64,000 nt of DNA from Kaiparowitsia implicata GSE-PSE-MK54-09C (GCA_019359435.1 JAHHHI010000092.1:1-64000), one strand, 5' to 3'; shown: positions 43,778-54,393, counted from the first letter of the stretch. Translations and numbers: made by a program. Notes: generated by a model from the sequence alone, not told the origin.

Positions 43778-45061
43778 TTACATTTTGCGGTTTGCTTCAT
43801 CTGGATGGCGCGACTGGGTGACGACCCATTGGGTGATCGGGGCCAGTGCCTTCCACCCGAGAAATTTGCCGATGGGGGCAGTGCGGTGAATGGCAATGCG
43901 GGTGAGGGTACCCCCCAGTTCTTGGTGGGCTTGGAAGAGTCGTTGCTCGCTCTCAAGGGTGACGGCATTGGCAACCAAGCGTCCGCCTGGGAGAAGCGAT
44001 CGCCAACAGGTTTCTAAAACGCCAGGAACGGTGAGACCGCCGCCAATGAAGATGGCGTGGGGCTGCGGCAAATCTACCAGGGCCTCGGGCGCAGTGCCGT
44101 GGATTAGCTCTAAGGTCGGCGTGCCAAGAGTGGCGGCATTGTAGGCGATATGCTGGCAGCGATCGCCCTGGGGTTCAATGGCGATCGCCCGACAGCGCGC
44201 ATGGCTCCGCAGCCACTCAATGCTGATAGAGCCACAGCCTGCGCCCACATCCCACAGGAGTTGGCCGGGCAGAGGGGCGAGTGCCGCTAAGGTGATGGCG
44301 CGCACTTCGCACTTGGTGATCTGCCCGTCGTGGCGATAGGCGTCATCGGGCAGACCCGCAAGGCGCGATCGCCCGGTTGCGTAGCCAGATGAGGAGGCGT
44401 ATTCGAGTGTGTTTGCTGGCAACTCATCATCGAACTCACAGACTATGGCGAGCGTGTTTAGGTCAGCACCGGGGGGAATCTTCCAGGTGGCAGCCCTACC
44501 GTCAAATCGCTGCTCGTGATCACCACCCATGCGCTCTAATACAGTGAGCTGGCTGTTGCCGTAGCCTTGCTGAGTCAGCTGTTGCGCGACGTGGGCTGGC
44601 GTGTGGCGATCGCTGCTCAGAACCAAAATTTGAGCCCCGGGATATAGCACCGCGTTGAGCAACGCCGGATCGCGTCCGCACAGACTGAGGGTTTCGACCT
44701 CTGGGTAGGCCCAGCCTAAGCGCGCACACGCCAGACTAAAGGCGGAAAGGGCTGGCACTAGCGTCATTTCAGCCAGGGGAATATGGCGCAGCAACGTTGC
44801 ACCAATGCCGTAGCAGAGCGGGTCTCCGCTGGCGAGAACGCACACCGCTTCCCCCCGCCGCTGCAGGATCTCTGCAATGGATTGGTGAATGGGCCGTTGC
44901 CACAGCAGTTGCTCTTGGGTGGAGTGGGAGGGCAGCATGGCAAGGTGTCGCGTCCCTCCTACTACTACGGCGGCCTGAGTTAGGAGCGATCGCCCGACAG
45001 GGCTGAGCCCAGCTAGGCCGTCTTCCCCAATGCCAACAACAGAAAGCCACGGAGTGATCAT
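43778..45061 (-). CDS. cobL: Precorrin-6Y C5,15-methyltransferase (decarboxylating), CbiE-CbiT fusion
   Basis: Cobalamin pathway enzyme of 427 residues. The N-terminal CbiE part (about 1-210) has LSVVGIGEDGLAGL, VVGGTRHLAML and CVLASGDPLCYGIG. The C-terminal CbiT methyltransferase (about 245-427) has LLWDVGAGCGSISIEWL as SAM motif I and AIFIGGGLTVPGVLETCW. It methylates C5 and C15 and removes the acetate carboxyl. Single gene upstream of bioY, whose distinct spacer suggests separate control. Confidence 0.95.
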   Translation of the reverse strand: MITPWLSVVGIGEDGLAGLSPVGRSLLTQAAVVVGGTRHLAMLPSHSTQEQLLWQRPIHQSIAEILQRRGEAVCVLASGDPLCYGIGATLLRHIPLAEMTLVPALSAFSLACARLGWAYPEVETLSLCGRDPALLNAVLYPGAQILVLSSDRHTPAHVAQQLTQQGYGNSQLTVLERMGGDHEQRFDGRAATWKIPPGADLNTLAIVCEFDDELPANTLEYASSSGYATGRSRLAGLPDDAYRHDGQITKCEVRAITLAALAPLPGQLLWDVGAGCGSISIEWLRSHARCRAIAIEPQGDRCQHIAYNAATLGTPTLELIHGTAPEALVDLPQPHAIFIGGGLTVPGVLETCWRSLLPGGRLVANAVTLESEQRLFQAHQELGGTLTRIAIHRTAPIGKFLGWKALAPITQWVVTQSRHPDEANRKM

Positions 45062-45106
45062 AGCAGCACTATAGCAACGGTTACGTCGATAGAACTAGCT
45101 CTGCCA

Positions 45107-45547
45107 TTAGCTGACTTGAACCAGCACCGCATCACCCTCGATTTGCGCGGTCAAAGGCTCCAAGCCACTGGTCGCGGGCCCCTGCGTTACATCGCCAGAG
45201 GCCGCAAATTGTGAATTGTGACAGGGGCAGACAAACATTTCTGACTCAGCCTGCCAGTCAACAGCGCAGCCCGCATGGGGGCACACCGCATCCAGCGCAA
45301 TTAGCTGATCCGGCTGGTTGGGATCGCGGATCACAATCACCTGCCGGCCCTCTATCTCCGCCTGAATTGCGCCCTGATCTAGCTCAGACACTGCCCCCAC
45401 TTCCACGAGCCCACTGGCTCCGGGCGCTGCGCTCGTGTCTGTGCCTGTCTCTGCGTCTGTGTTCGATGCCGATTGACGACAGGCCGCTAGCACTACAGAC
45501 ATCACCCAACTTAAACCCGCCCATTGCACAAAGGATCGACGATTCAT
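45107..45547 (-). CDS. Rieske 2Fe-2S lipoprotein
   Basis: 146-residue protein with a Tat-like start (MNRRSFVQWAGL), a lipobox VLAAC at about 19-23, a Thr/Ala/Asp linker, and a Rieske domain. Cluster ligands are in CPHAGCAVDW and CPCHNSQFAASG (C-x-H-x16-C-x2-H type). It is not the petC Rieske of cytochrome b6f: the size, the lipobox and the lack of a long membrane helix differ. A peripheral redox role in the periplasm or thylakoid lumen is likely but the partner is unknown. Confidence 0.88.
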   Translation of the reverse strand: MNRRSFVQWAGLSWVMSVVLAACRQSASNTDAETGTDTSAAPGASGLVEVGAVSELDQGAIQAEIEGRQVIVIRDPNQPDQLIALDAVCPHAGCAVDWQAESEMFVCPCHNSQFAASGDVTQGPATSGLEPLTAQIEGDAVLVQVS

Positions 45548-45895
45548 AACTCAATAGCAATAGAAACAAACCCTCCCAACGTAGCAAATTCGTTTCTCGA
45601 AGTGCTCCAACTTTAGGTGGATTCGCAATTTCCCGCATTCGGACTGATGTCATGTCTAGCTGAAGTTGAGGTAAAGCATCCAAACAGCGACTCTAAAAGG
45701 GCTCTAGTTTTGTTCTGTGATTGTTTTATGGTTGTTTTTTGGGGAAACTTGGCATCGACCCGTTTGGGGTTGCAGCAGCCTGTCTAAATCCGATCTAAGT
45801 TCACGTCTGTTAACCCAAATCGGCGTTATGGCTGTAAACCCAACGCCCTTCATCTCTCCCGCTATGCTGAAGGGGTTCCCTACCTTCAACACATC
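45548..45895. other. Spacer of about 350 bp
   Basis: Between divergent Rieske and CIA30 genes. Two short overlapping frames (45704-45904) show no motif. It should hold both promoters; none is clear. Confidence 0.4.
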
Positions 45896-46609
45896 ATGAC
45901 TCAACCGCGCAGCCCCTGGTGGGATCCGGGACGCTTTGTCAAAACGCTGTCATTCTTTGGCGCAGTGCCCTTTCTCAGCGAACAAGAATGGTTTCAAACA
46001 CTGATGGGCAGCCGCCCTCACCCTACTGTGGCTCTTGCCAACCGTCCTCAGCCCAATCGTCAATCTATGCACAACTCACCCTTTCTGTTAGTTGACTTTG
46101 CAAATCCAACCCCGGAGATTGCCGAGATGTGGGGCGCGTTGGATGATGTGGTGATGGGGGGCGTTAGCGAGAGCAGCTTGCGTTTGGTGGATGGGACTGG
46201 GGTTTTTGGAGGGGTCGTCTCTACGGCCAATTCGGGTGGGTTTGCCTCGGTGCGATCGCGCAATATTCAGCCCCCGCTTGACCTGTCAGGCTACACCGGC
46301 ATGGAGCTGCGGCTTAAGGGTGACGGGCAACGCTACAAGTTTTTTGTGCGCACCGAAACCCAGTGGGATGGCCTTGCTCACTGCTATTCCTTTGATACCA
46401 CCGCGGATGAATGGATGACGATTCAAATGCCGTTTTGTGACTTTGTGGCCGTGTTTCGCGCCCGCACCGTGAGCGATCGCCCTATTAATCCAAGCCATGT
46501 GGTCGCCTTTCAACTGATGCTCAGCAAATTTGAGTATGATGGGGCGTTGAATCCCCATTTTGCACCCGGTGCATTTCACCTGCACATTGCAGCGATTGGC
46601 GTGTACTAG
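45896..46609 (+). CDS. CIA30 family protein (complex I intermediate-associated)
   Basis: 237-residue soluble protein of the CIA30 family, named from mitochondrial NADH dehydrogenase assembly and related to plastid homologues. The diagnostic motif WGALDDVVMGGVSESSLRL (about 80-98) and SGGFASVRSR are clear, followed by LDLSGYTGMELRLKGDG and a C-terminal beta-sandwich. In cyanobacteria it is presumed to help assemble a membrane complex, but this is inference. The start is ATG. Single gene, followed by a small membrane protein gene 41 bp on. Confidence 0.93.
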   Translation: MTQPRSPWWDPGRFVKTLSFFGAVPFLSEQEWFQTLMGSRPHPTVALANRPQPNRQSMHNSPFLLVDFANPTPEIAEMWGALDDVVMGGVSESSLRLVDGTGVFGGVVSTANSGGFASVRSRNIQPPLDLSGYTGMELRLKGDGQRYKFFVRTETQWDGLAHCYSFDTTADEWMTIQMPFCDFVAVFRARTVSDRPINPSHVVAFQLMLSKFEYDGALNPHFAPGAFHLHIAAIGVY

Positions 46610-46650
46610 CGTGATGTAGAGTTGCTGCTGTTGCCTCTCGGTTTGAGCTC

Positions 46651-46866
46651 ATGAACCCGATTTTGTTTGTCGCCGCTCTAATTATCACCTTCTTGGTTTT
46701 TGGCTGGCTGGTACGTGTCGCGCGAGCCACGCTGAGCTTGGCGATCACCGTTGCAATTCTCGTATTTCTACTTCAGATTCTACTAGGAATAGGACCTGGA
46801 GAGGTGTGGCAACAAGTGTTGGGATTTTGGAATGGCATCTTAAATTTTCTCCAAGGTATTTTTTAA
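46651..46866 (+). CDS. Small membrane protein of unknown function
   Basis: 71-residue protein with two hydrophobic helices: FVAALIITFLVFGWLV and LSLAITVAILVFLLQILLGI, then an amphipathic tail WQQVLGFWNGILNFLQGIF. It reads like a short conserved cyanobacterial membrane protein. It follows the CIA30 gene by 41 bp on the same strand and may be co-transcribed with it. I do not recognise the family. Confidence 0.7.
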   Translation: MNPILFVAALIITFLVFGWLVRVARATLSLAITVAILVFLLQILLGIGPGEVWQQVLGFWNGILNFLQGIF

Positions 46867-47014
46867 TCTGTTCGCTGTAGGTCTGAGCACCCTTCTCTGC
46901 CTGCGTTTGGTATAGCATCAGCATCGTGGCAATCGGCACAATCGGCGTTGCGTGTAGCCAGTCCGCAACGTCCCAATGGGTTGCCCGTCTACCTAACTTC
47001 TAACCCTTACCCCT

Positions 47015-48205
47015 ATGCCCCCCTACGATTGGATTGTTGTCGGCGCAGGCTTAGCAGGCACCGCTGTGAGTTATGAGCTAGCCAAGGCTGGATTCTCTGT
47101 CCTACTGCTCGATCAATCAGCAGATCCCCCCAATGCCACGCGCTGTAGCTATGCGGGCATTGCCTATTGGTCAGGCAAAACGCCGCTCAACCAAACCCTA
47201 TGCCGTGAGACCAAAGCGCTTTATCCGACCTTGGCAGACGAACTGGGACAGGCGATTGAATTTCGCGAGCTAGACTTGCTCATGGCGATCGCCCCAGATC
47301 AAGATCCGCAGGCGATCGCCCCAGCGTACGCCGATTGTCTCGACATCCCCCACCTCATCAGCGCCGAGGCCGCAGCAGACCTAGAGCCCTTGCTGGATCA
47401 AGGGGCGATCGCCGCAGCCCTTCAGGTTAAGCACGGGCATGTCAATCCAGCCCTTCTCGTCAACGCCTACCGTCAGGCCTTTCTACGGCAGGGCGGCACC
47501 TGGCAAACAGGCTGCATGACTGGAGTAGTGACGGCACCGGATAGGGATGCTCACATTACCGGCATCACCACCGCCACAGACACCTACAGCGCAGCCCACG
47601 TGTTAATTGCAGCCGGAGGGTGGAGCCGTCCCCTGCTCAAAACCGTCGGCATCTCTGTTCCGGTTTACTTCACCCAGGCAGAGCTAATCGAAACACCGCC
47701 CTTAGAAGACATCGCTCTTCAAACCCTCGTCATGCCTGCGGTTCTTCAGCGCTTTCAAATGGAGTCAACCGCTGCTGATCCCACCCATGCGCCTCTATGG
47801 GATAGCCCTGCCCAAGAGGTAATGGAGCCAATTTTGGATATAGGGGCAGTTCAGTTCCACAATGGACAGATCCGCATCGGGCAAATTAGCCGCACCAGCA
47901 GCAGCCTTAATCCACCGGTTGATGCAGCCACCAGCGAAGCCAAACTGCGGGCAACCGTAGGGCACTATCTGCCCCGTCTAGCACACGTACCCGGTCAGTG
48001 GTGCTGCTGCCCCGTCGCCTTCAGCGGCGACGCTCTCCCGCTGGTTGGCCCTGTTCCCGGCACAACAGGGCTGCAGCTTTTTTCTGGGTTCAGCAACCCC
48101 TTTGTGCTGTTGCCGCCCATCGCTCGCCGCTTTGCTGCTGCCCAGACCGGCAAGCCAGACGATCTGCTGTCCCAAATGGCCGCTGCACGGTTCGCCGAGT
48201 CTTGA
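47015..48205 (+). CDS. FAD-dependent oxidoreductase (DAO family)
   Basis: 396-residue flavoprotein of the D-amino acid oxidase/glycine oxidase superfamily. The N-terminal FAD-binding DWIVVGAGLAGTAVSYELA (GxGxxG) is followed by LLLDQS, and the C-terminal LPLVGPVPGTTGLQLFSGFS closes the flavin site. It would oxidise an amine or amino acid. It converges with the amidase gene. The specific substrate cannot be inferred. Confidence 0.9.
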   Translation: MPPYDWIVVGAGLAGTAVSYELAKAGFSVLLLDQSADPPNATRCSYAGIAYWSGKTPLNQTLCRETKALYPTLADELGQAIEFRELDLLMAIAPDQDPQAIAPAYADCLDIPHLISAEAAADLEPLLDQGAIAAALQVKHGHVNPALLVNAYRQAFLRQGGTWQTGCMTGVVTAPDRDAHITGITTATDTYSAAHVLIAAGGWSRPLLKTVGISVPVYFTQAELIETPPLEDIALQTLVMPAVLQRFQMESTAADPTHAPLWDSPAQEVMEPILDIGAVQFHNGQIRIGQISRTSSSLNPPVDAATSEAKLRATVGHYLPRLAHVPGQWCCCPVAFSGDALPLVGPVPGTTGLQLFSGFSNPFVLLPPIARRFAAAQTGKPDDLLSQMAAARFAES

Positions 48206-48253
48206 GTTGCCGCCTAGTAGCGAGATTTCTGCCAGACAGTGCCAGACCCCAAA

Positions 48254-49669
48254 TTACCGCAAGAGTTCCCGCTTAACGCCAACGACTCCTGCAGCTTCCA
48301 ATGCTGCCGCCGCCCGCAGGATGGTCGCTTCTTGATAGGGCGCAGCAATCAGCTGCACTCCCACGGGCAATCCATTTGGCTGTTGCACAGGCACCGAGAG
48401 AATCGGCAACCCGATGAAGGACAGAGGCTGCGTGTACAGTCCTAAATTTGGGCGCATTAGCACCTTAGCTCCATCAATGTCCATCGTTTGTTGACCTAAG
48501 AGCGGAGCCACGCAGGGCAATGTCGGTGCGAGAATGAGATCGACAGTTTCAAACAGCGATCGCACCTGATCGCGATACCATCGGCGAAACCGCTGAGCTT
48601 GCACATACCAAGACGACGGGATCAGCGCCCCCGAGAGAAAGCGATCGCGCGTAGCCGGGTCAAAATCTTGAGGACGCCGCTTCAGGTTTTCTAAATGCAA
48701 ATTGCTGCCCTCGCTGTTGGTGATGACATAGGCCGCAGCACGGGCCCGATGCGCTTCGGGAATAGTCACCGTTTGCGAAGCCCCCAACGCCTTCGCCACC
48801 TGTTCCACCGCGGCAAACACCTCCGGCTGACCGCCCGTTGCAAAGTGCCCATCCGCCACGGCAATCCGCAACCCCTCACTCCCCAGCGCCAATAGAGGCG
48901 TGCAGGGCTCCGGCAGCCGCTGAGTGCATACCGGATCACGAGGATCATAGCCCTGCATGGCATCGAAGCTGAGGGTAATATCTCGCACAGAGCGCGCAAA
49001 CGGCCCCACATGATCGAAACTGGCAGCAAACAGCGCCGCCCCGGCTCGCGACAGCCGCCCATAGGTGGGCTTTAGCCCAAAGATGCCGCACATCGAAGCA
49101 GGCACTCGAATTGATCCATTCGTATCTGACCCCAGCGTTAGCGGCACCAAGCCGCCTGCGACTGCTGCCGCTGAGCCGCCTGACGACCCACCTGCCATAC
49201 GGGTCAAATCATGCGGGTTGTGCGTATCCCCATAGTGGCTATTTTCTGTCACAAAGCCATAGGCATACTCATCCATGTTGAGCGCCCCTATCAAAATAGC
49301 TCCTGCCTGTTTTAAGGCCGCGACCCCTGCCGCATCTTGCCGCGCGGGTGAGTTTTCCCGATTGATTTTGGAGCCTGCGAGCGTGACGACGCCGTCAATA
49401 TCAAATAGGTTTTTAACCGCAAAGGGCACCCCCGCTAGTGGGCCAGACTGTTCTCCGGCGGCGATCGCCCCATCCACTGCCGCCGCATCCACCAGTGCCC
49501 GCTCTGCCAGCACCTCAGTAAACGCATTGAGCCGAGAATCTTGCGTCTTGATTCGCTCTAGGGCTGCGGCAACCACAGCTTGAGCTGTGGTTTGCTGAGT
49601 GCTCACAGCTTGGGCGATCGCCCAAGCCTCGGCGGCGGCATCCAATGGGGTCACAGAGTCAACGGTCAT
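48254..49669 (-). CDS. AtzE-family amidase (amidase signature hydrolase)
   Basis: 471-residue amidase-signature enzyme with the Ser-cisSer-Lys triad: K86 in [10 protein letters not shown], the cis-Ser in [10 protein letters not shown] (162-163), and the nucleophile S186 in [11 protein letters not shown] (N replaces the usual first Gly of DTGGS). It resembles AtzE-type hydrolases, which with AtzG hydrolyse 1-carboxybiuret in the triazine/biuret route, and GatA more distantly. The ATG at 49669 is preferred to TTG 49714. The gene just upstream encodes a DUF4089/AtzG-like protein. True substrate in this organism unknown. Confidence 0.87.
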   Translation of the reverse strand: MTVDSVTPLDAAAEAWAIAQAVSTQQTTAQAVVAAALERIKTQDSRLNAFTEVLAERALVDAAAVDGAIAAGEQSGPLAGVPFAVKNLFDIDGVVTLAGSKINRENSPARQDAAGVAALKQAGAILIGALNMDEYAYGFVTENSHYGDTHNPHDLTRMAGGSSGGSAAAVAGGLVPLTLGSDTNGSIRVPASMCGIFGLKPTYGRLSRAGAALFAASFDHVGPFARSVRDITLSFDAMQGYDPRDPVCTQRLPEPCTPLLALGSEGLRIAVADGHFATGGQPEVFAAVEQVAKALGASQTVTIPEAHRARAAAYVITNSEGSNLHLENLKRRPQDFDPATRDRFLSGALIPSSWYVQAQRFRRWYRDQVRSLFETVDLILAPTLPCVAPLLGQQTMDIDGAKVLMRPNLGLYTQPLSFIGLPILSVPVQQPNGLPVGVQLIAAPYQEATILRAAAALEAAGVVGVKRELLR

Positions 49670-49745
49670 AGGGGTTGCAAAACTAAATGGAACGAACGAG
49701 GTGGACTGCGGCAAGTTCAGGCAGGCCTAAAATAGGCGAGATCAG

Positions 49746-50006
49746 CTACGGCTCAAACACCGGAGCCGCTTCAATCTCTGGAGGAATAGAAAACTCTAGC
49801 ACCAACTGGGCAATTGCCGCTGTCCGCTGCATATTCGCGACGACTTCATCGCGATAGGCGGGCGCGATCGCCAGCCCAATCATGGCGGCTGTCTGATCGA
49901 CATAGACCCCATAATCGACAGACAGTTCTTGTGGTGTGGTATTGGGATTGTGGTTAGGGGCGATCGCCCTCTGCGGCTGGTCTGATGGCTTTTCTACTGG
50001 CGTCAT
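49746..50006 (-). CDS. DUF4089 (AtzG-like) small subunit
   Basis: 86-residue protein. After a disordered N-terminus comes a helical domain: VDYGVYVDQTAAMIGLAIAP, YRDEVVANMQRTAAIAQLVL, and a C-terminal PPEIEAAPVFEP that matches the DUF4089 end pattern. In Pseudomonas, AtzG forms a complex with AtzE and is needed for its activity, as GatC is for GatA. It precedes the amidase gene by 76 bp, so they are probably one operon. Confidence 0.8.
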   Translation of the reverse strand: MTPVEKPSDQPQRAIAPNHNPNTTPQELSVDYGVYVDQTAAMIGLAIAPAYRDEVVANMQRTAAIAQLVLEFSIPPEIEAAPVFEP

Positions 50007-50427
50007 ACGGCGAACCCCTTATGCTTTATCTGTTCTGGCGATCGCGCCAGTTAAAACGCCCCAAGTGTATAACCCTCAAACCCCCAACGCAACTGTCTCA
50101 GCTAAATTCGTAAATTCGCCAACCCTCTCTACACACACTCATTCAGCCAAGGCAGCCAACTATTGACGCCAATTAACCCTGACCAACAGGCCAGTCATTT
50201 TCCGGGCAAGCGCTAACAACTTTTGAGATCTCGTGCGTGGTGGAGGGCTGAAACCCGCAGCCGACCGTTGCCGATTAACAACTGTTTGGAGTAATACTCG
50301 GAGTGTTGCTACGAAGAACCATCCCAAAACTTGAGAGATTGTTACTAATTAGACTTCTTAGAGCGTAGCTAGAGTAGGATTTGCTCGTAGAGGAAAAAAT
50401 TACTGAGTAGTATTCAGGAATGAGCTT
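50007..50427. other. Spacer of about 420 bp
   Basis: Divergent promoters of the AtzG-like gene and the membrane protein gene must be here. A short minus-strand frame at 50275-50523 overlaps the latter and is rejected. No repeat was seen. Confidence 0.4.
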
Positions 50428-51105
50428 ATGTACTCCAGACCACAGAACATAGACGCGCTGATTAACCAGGGCTACGCCGTAGATATGGGCAAATATCTCA
50501 GCCGTGGATGGGAGCTTTTCCAAAAGAATATAGGCGGCTTTATTGGGTTTGCCCTAGTTCTTGCTGCCTTGGTTATTGTTGTTGGGGTATTGCCTGAGCG
50601 CTTAGACTTTTTAGGAACCCTAGCTTCGGTAGTGCTTACTGGGCCTCTTGCCGCAGGCTGGTACTACGTCACATTTAGACTGATGAAGCAGCAAGTCCCC
50701 ACATTCAACGACTTCTTTTTAGGGTTTAACAACTTCCTCCCTCTGTTTTTAGCAAACTTATTAGTAAATATTTTTGTAGGTATTGGGATGGTGTTCCTAC
50801 TTTTGCCGGGGATTTTTCTAGCCGTGGCCTATATATTTACGGTTCCCCTCATTGTGGAGCGCCGATTTGATTTTTGGGCTGCCATGGAAACAAGCCGCAA
50901 GCTGATTACTAAGCAATGGTTTGCAATATTCGTTTTTGTGCTTGTGCTTGTATTAATCAACATTTTAGGAGCGCTGCTTCTGGGTGTAGGCCTCTTAGTT
51001 ACCATTCCTTTGACTTCCTGTGCCGTTGCTGCCGCTTATGAAGACATTGTGGGGCTATCAACGGGTGGTTTAGCTGGTGAGATGCCGGTGAGCGATCGCA
51101 TCTAG
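50428..51105 (+). CDS. Multi-pass membrane protein of unknown function
   Basis: 225 residues with an N-terminal amphipathic region (VDMGKYLSRGWELFQKN), then about five to six hydrophobic helices: GFIGFALVLAALVIVVGVL, LGTLASVVLTGPLAAGWYYV, FLPLFLANLLVNIFVGIGMV, LLPGIFLAVAYIFTVPLIV and WFAIFVFVLVLVLINILGAL. The DFWAAMETSRKLITKQW segment and overall layout resemble DUF975 or glycerophosphodiesterase-membrane-domain families. Function not assigned. ATG start with GGAATG-type sequence upstream but no firm ribosome site. Confidence 0.75.
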   Translation: MYSRPQNIDALINQGYAVDMGKYLSRGWELFQKNIGGFIGFALVLAALVIVVGVLPERLDFLGTLASVVLTGPLAAGWYYVTFRLMKQQVPTFNDFFLGFNNFLPLFLANLLVNIFVGIGMVFLLLPGIFLAVAYIFTVPLIVERRFDFWAAMETSRKLITKQWFAIFVFVLVLVLINILGALLLGVGLLVTIPLTSCAVAAAYEDIVGLSTGGLAGEMPVSDRI

Positions 51106-51238
51106 GTGCATCCCCAAGACCAAGACTCCCAATACGCTTTAAACTATAGAGTGGGTGACGCTAGCTAATGGCACAAGGCGATCGCCCTCTTTGTTTCATT
51201 GATGTTTCATCGATGTCTGGGTCAGTGTAGGGTTGCCA

Positions 51239-51427
51239 ATGCGGTCAAAACGCGTCTATGTCTTGCTAAGCCTGATCATCATCAGCGCGTTATATAGTGC
51301 TAGCTATGCCACGCTAGACTCCCAATTTCTGCTCAAAAGCTTGACCGTACTGCTCCCCATACAGGTCGGGGCCTGCATTTATTTGGTCTATGCCTATTGG
51401 ACAGGTAAGCTAACCCGTAAGAATTAG
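51239..51427 (+). CDS. Small two-helix membrane protein
   Basis: 62 residues from an ATG with AGGG at 5-8 bases before it (the longer frame begins at TTG 51233). There are two hydrophobic stretches, [16 protein letters not shown] and [17 protein letters not shown], and a basic tail KLTRKN. It lies alone between two larger genes. Not recognised. Confidence 0.55.
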   Translation: MRSKRVYVLLSLIIISALYSASYATLDSQFLLKSLTVLLPIQVGACIYLVYAYWTGKLTRKN

Positions 51428-51554
51428 GAGTTGGGGCTTTAGGAAACTCGCACAAAATCCAGTAACCCATTTTTTTAGAAGCCTTCTCTATCTAGCCTCA
51501 CCCTGCAATCCGCTACAACTCTTCTCGTCTGAGTCAACTTATCCTCACGCTTCA

Positions 51555-53996
51555 ATGACCCTTAGCCCCGACGCCACGCAATCTTCACCGTCAAACCAAT
51601 CCTCCCCGTCACAAGCTCCCGACACCATCACTCTCGACGTTAGCGGCATGAAGTGTGCAGGCTGTGTGCGGGCAGTAGAAACGCAGTTGTTAAAGCAGCC
51701 CGGCGTGAAATCTGCCACGGTGAATTTGATGACTGAGGCTGCACTGGTAGAGATGGAGGCGGCTTCGCTCGATGCAGAAAATCTGGCGATCGCCCTGACT
51801 GACATTGGCTTTCCGTCTCAGCCGCGTTGGGTTCCGGGAGAGGGCAGCGCGGCAGACGCAAAGCGAGTTAGCCTCGCAGAACGACAGCAACAGGAAACCC
51901 AGCGGCGACAACGGCAACTGGCGATCGCCATCCTGCTTCTGGTCTTTTCTGCCGTTGGGCACCTCAGTTTATTTGGGTTAGTGATCCCCGGCTTGAGCAA
52001 CATCTGGGTGCATGGGGCGTTGGCCACGTTAACGCTGCTGTTCCCCGGTCGCAGCATCATTGTAGATGGCACCCGAGGGCTGCTGCGCGGCATGCCCAAT
52101 ATGAACACGCTGGTGGGGCTGGGCACCGTCACTGCCTATGCCACCAGCGTCGTAGCGCTGCTCGTACCCCGTTTGGGCTGGGAGTGCTTTTTTGACGAGC
52201 CCGTAATGCTAATCAGCTTCATTTTGCTAGGTCGCACCTTAGAGCAGCAGGCGCGCAGCCGAGCGATCGCCTCTCTGCAATCGCTCGTCGCCCTGCAGCC
52301 GACCCTGGCCCAGCTGATTGCCAAGCCATCTGCCGATCAGACTGGGGTGGAAATTCCGGCAGAGCGCGTCAAAGTTGGGGAATGGCTGCGCGTGCTGCCC
52401 GGCGAAAAAATTCCGGTTGACGGTGAGGTGGTCGATGGCCAAACCACTGTTGATGAATCGATGCTGACGGGCGAGTCGACTCCAGTGCTGAAGCAGCCAG
52501 GCGATATCGTGGCTGCAGGAACGCTCAATCAATCCGGTGCGATCGCCCTCAAAGCCACGCGCACCGGGCAAGACACGACCCTCTCCCATATCATCGCGCT
52601 GGTCGAAACCGCGCAAACCCGCAAAGCCCCAATCCAGGGCATTGCCGACGCCATTGCCGGATACTTCACCTATGGCATGATGGCGATCGCCCTACTCACG
52701 TTTCTCTTTTGGTACTTGATCGGCCTGCCCCTCTGGCATGAGGCCATCGCCGCTCACTTGGTCAGTCATGCGAGCGCAGCCACAAGCCATCATCACGGCA
52801 TGACTGGAATGCCAGCCTCTGCCGCAGAGAGCCTGCTCCAGAGCCCCCTAGTGTTGAGTTTGAAGCTGGCGATCGCCACCCTGGTTGTGGCGTGCCCCTG
52901 TGCGCTGGGTTTGGCGACACCCACGGCACTGCTGGTCGGCTCTAGTCTGGGTGCAGAGCAAGGCTTGCTGATTCGCGGTGGCGACGTGCTCGAAACGATG
53001 CACCGCGTCGACATGGTTGTGTTTGATAAAACCGGAACCCTAACCAGCGGACACCCCACCGTCATGGAGGTGCAGTCGCTGACCGCCCTCTCGTCCGACG
53101 CGCTCCTGCAGTTTGCCGCTAGTGTTGAAAGCGGAACTCAACATCCCCTTGCTCAAGCCATCCGCAGTGCTGCTATCCTGCGATCGCTCGATCTCTTGCC
53201 CGCGCAACAGTTCCATACCGAGGCGGGGCAGGGCGTATCTGCGCTGATTCAGGGGCAGCGGGTGCGCGTCGGCACCGAAGGCTGGCTGACTCAGCAGGGT
53301 GTCTCCATTTCTGCAGAAACGCAGAGTCAGGCAACGGCGATCGCCCAATCTGGCAGCACCGTCATCTATGTGTCTATAGATCACGAACTGGTGGGGTTGC
53401 TTGCCATCGTCGATGCGCTCCGCCCCGATGCGGCTGCTACCATGACGGCCTTACGAGAGATGAACTTGACGGTGCAGGTGTTGACGGGCGATCGCCCCAC
53501 CAGCGCAACGGCGATCGCCCAGCAGTTAGGGCTATCCCCTGACCAAGTGCAGGCCAGCATGACCCCCAAAGGCAAAGTCGACGCGATCGCCCAACTGCAG
53601 CAGCAAGGACACCGGGTCGTGATGGTGGGGGATGGCATTAACGACGCGCCAGCCTTGGCTCAAGCCGATGCCAGCATCGCGCTGCACTCCGGCACTGATG
53701 CCGCGATGGATGCTTCCGATATTGTGCTGATGGGCGATCGCCTCTCCGATACGGTCAAAGCCATCCGCCTGAGCCGCGCCACCTTCAACAAAATTCGCCA
53801 AAATCTATTCTGGGCTTTAGCCTACAATGTGGTCAGCCTACCTATCGCGGCAGGCGTGCTGCTGCCAGCATTTGGCATGATGCTCAGCCCCTCCAGCGCC
53901 GGAGCGCTGATGGCATTGAGTTCCGTCAGTGTTGTATCAAATTCGCTACTATTGCGTAAAACTGCTGCCAACTTGGGCATAGTAAACCAGGGTTAG
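51555..53996 (+). CDS. P1B-type copper-transporting ATPase
   Basis: 813-residue heavy-metal P-type ATPase. In order: an N-terminal HMA domain with GMKCAGC (C34, C37); the A domain with the TGES motif near 309; the CPC metal motif in helix 6 (447-449); the phosphorylated D491 in [14 protein letters not shown] (HP locus); and [10 protein letters not shown]. This fits Cu(I) pumps such as PacS or CtaA, which import copper to the thylakoid and cytosol compartments. A His-rich loop ([16 protein letters not shown], about 399-414) between helices is an unusual extra. No CopY/CsoR regulator gene is next to it. Confidence 0.95.
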   Translation: MTLSPDATQSSPSNQSSPSQAPDTITLDVSGMKCAGCVRAVETQLLKQPGVKSATVNLMTEAALVEMEAASLDAENLAIALTDIGFPSQPRWVPGEGSAADAKRVSLAERQQQETQRRQRQLAIAILLLVFSAVGHLSLFGLVIPGLSNIWVHGALATLTLLFPGRSIIVDGTRGLLRGMPNMNTLVGLGTVTAYATSVVALLVPRLGWECFFDEPVMLISFILLGRTLEQQARSRAIASLQSLVALQPTLAQLIAKPSADQTGVEIPAERVKVGEWLRVLPGEKIPVDGEVVDGQTTVDESMLTGESTPVLKQPGDIVAAGTLNQSGAIALKATRTGQDTTLSHIIALVETAQTRKAPIQGIADAIAGYFTYGMMAIALLTFLFWYLIGLPLWHEAIAAHLVSHASAATSHHHGMTGMPASAAESLLQSPLVLSLKLAIATLVVACPCALGLATPTALLVGSSLGAEQGLLIRGGDVLETMHRVDMVVFDKTGTLTSGHPTVMEVQSLTALSSDALLQFAASVESGTQHPLAQAIRSAAILRSLDLLPAQQFHTEAGQGVSALIQGQRVRVGTEGWLTQQGVSISAETQSQATAIAQSGSTVIYVSIDHELVGLLAIVDALRPDAAATMTALREMNLTVQVLTGDRPTSATAIAQQLGLSPDQVQASMTPKGKVDAIAQLQQQGHRVVMVGDGINDAPALAQADASIALHSGTDAAMDASDIVLMGDRLSDTVKAIRLSRATFNKIRQNLFWALAYNVVSLPIAAGVLLPAFGMMLSPSSAGALMALSSVSVVSNSLLLRKTAANLGIVNQG

Positions 53997-54393
53997 TGGC
54001 TCAGGGTGCATCTGCTCAGTGTAGGCGTATTCTGTGTGGTGCGGTTGCGATAAGCAATTGATCGATGCGATCGCCCTCGTTAGGCATGTGTCGGATATTC
54101 ACCCAATACGGACGCAGAGGTCTCTTAAACCGCTAAACTAGCGAAGGGTCTTTTGCAATCCCTAAATGCCTGTTTGTGCCAGGTTCGTAGTCACTAAGCT
54201 GTGACACCCACTCGCAAGTTAGCGCTTCAAGTCCGTCTGCGCCCAAGCCATGCCCAGCCAACGCCGGAACTGGCAGCCTCCAGCCAAAGCATTGAAGAAG
54301 GTTTTCCTGACTGTTGATCACATAGCCTTCTCAGACTGTTTCTCGTCACTGCTGTTTACACTGACCTGTTTGTAATTCTGGGTTAACTGACGA
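53997..54393. other. Spacer of about 400 bp
   Basis: Between the copper ATPase and FHA genes, both plus strand. A 62-codon minus frame (54133-54321) has no support. Nothing else was recognised. Confidence 0.45.

Noticed and set aside
54133-54321. 62-codon minus-strand frame before the FHA gene
   Set aside because: No supporting signals and unusual composition for this genome.
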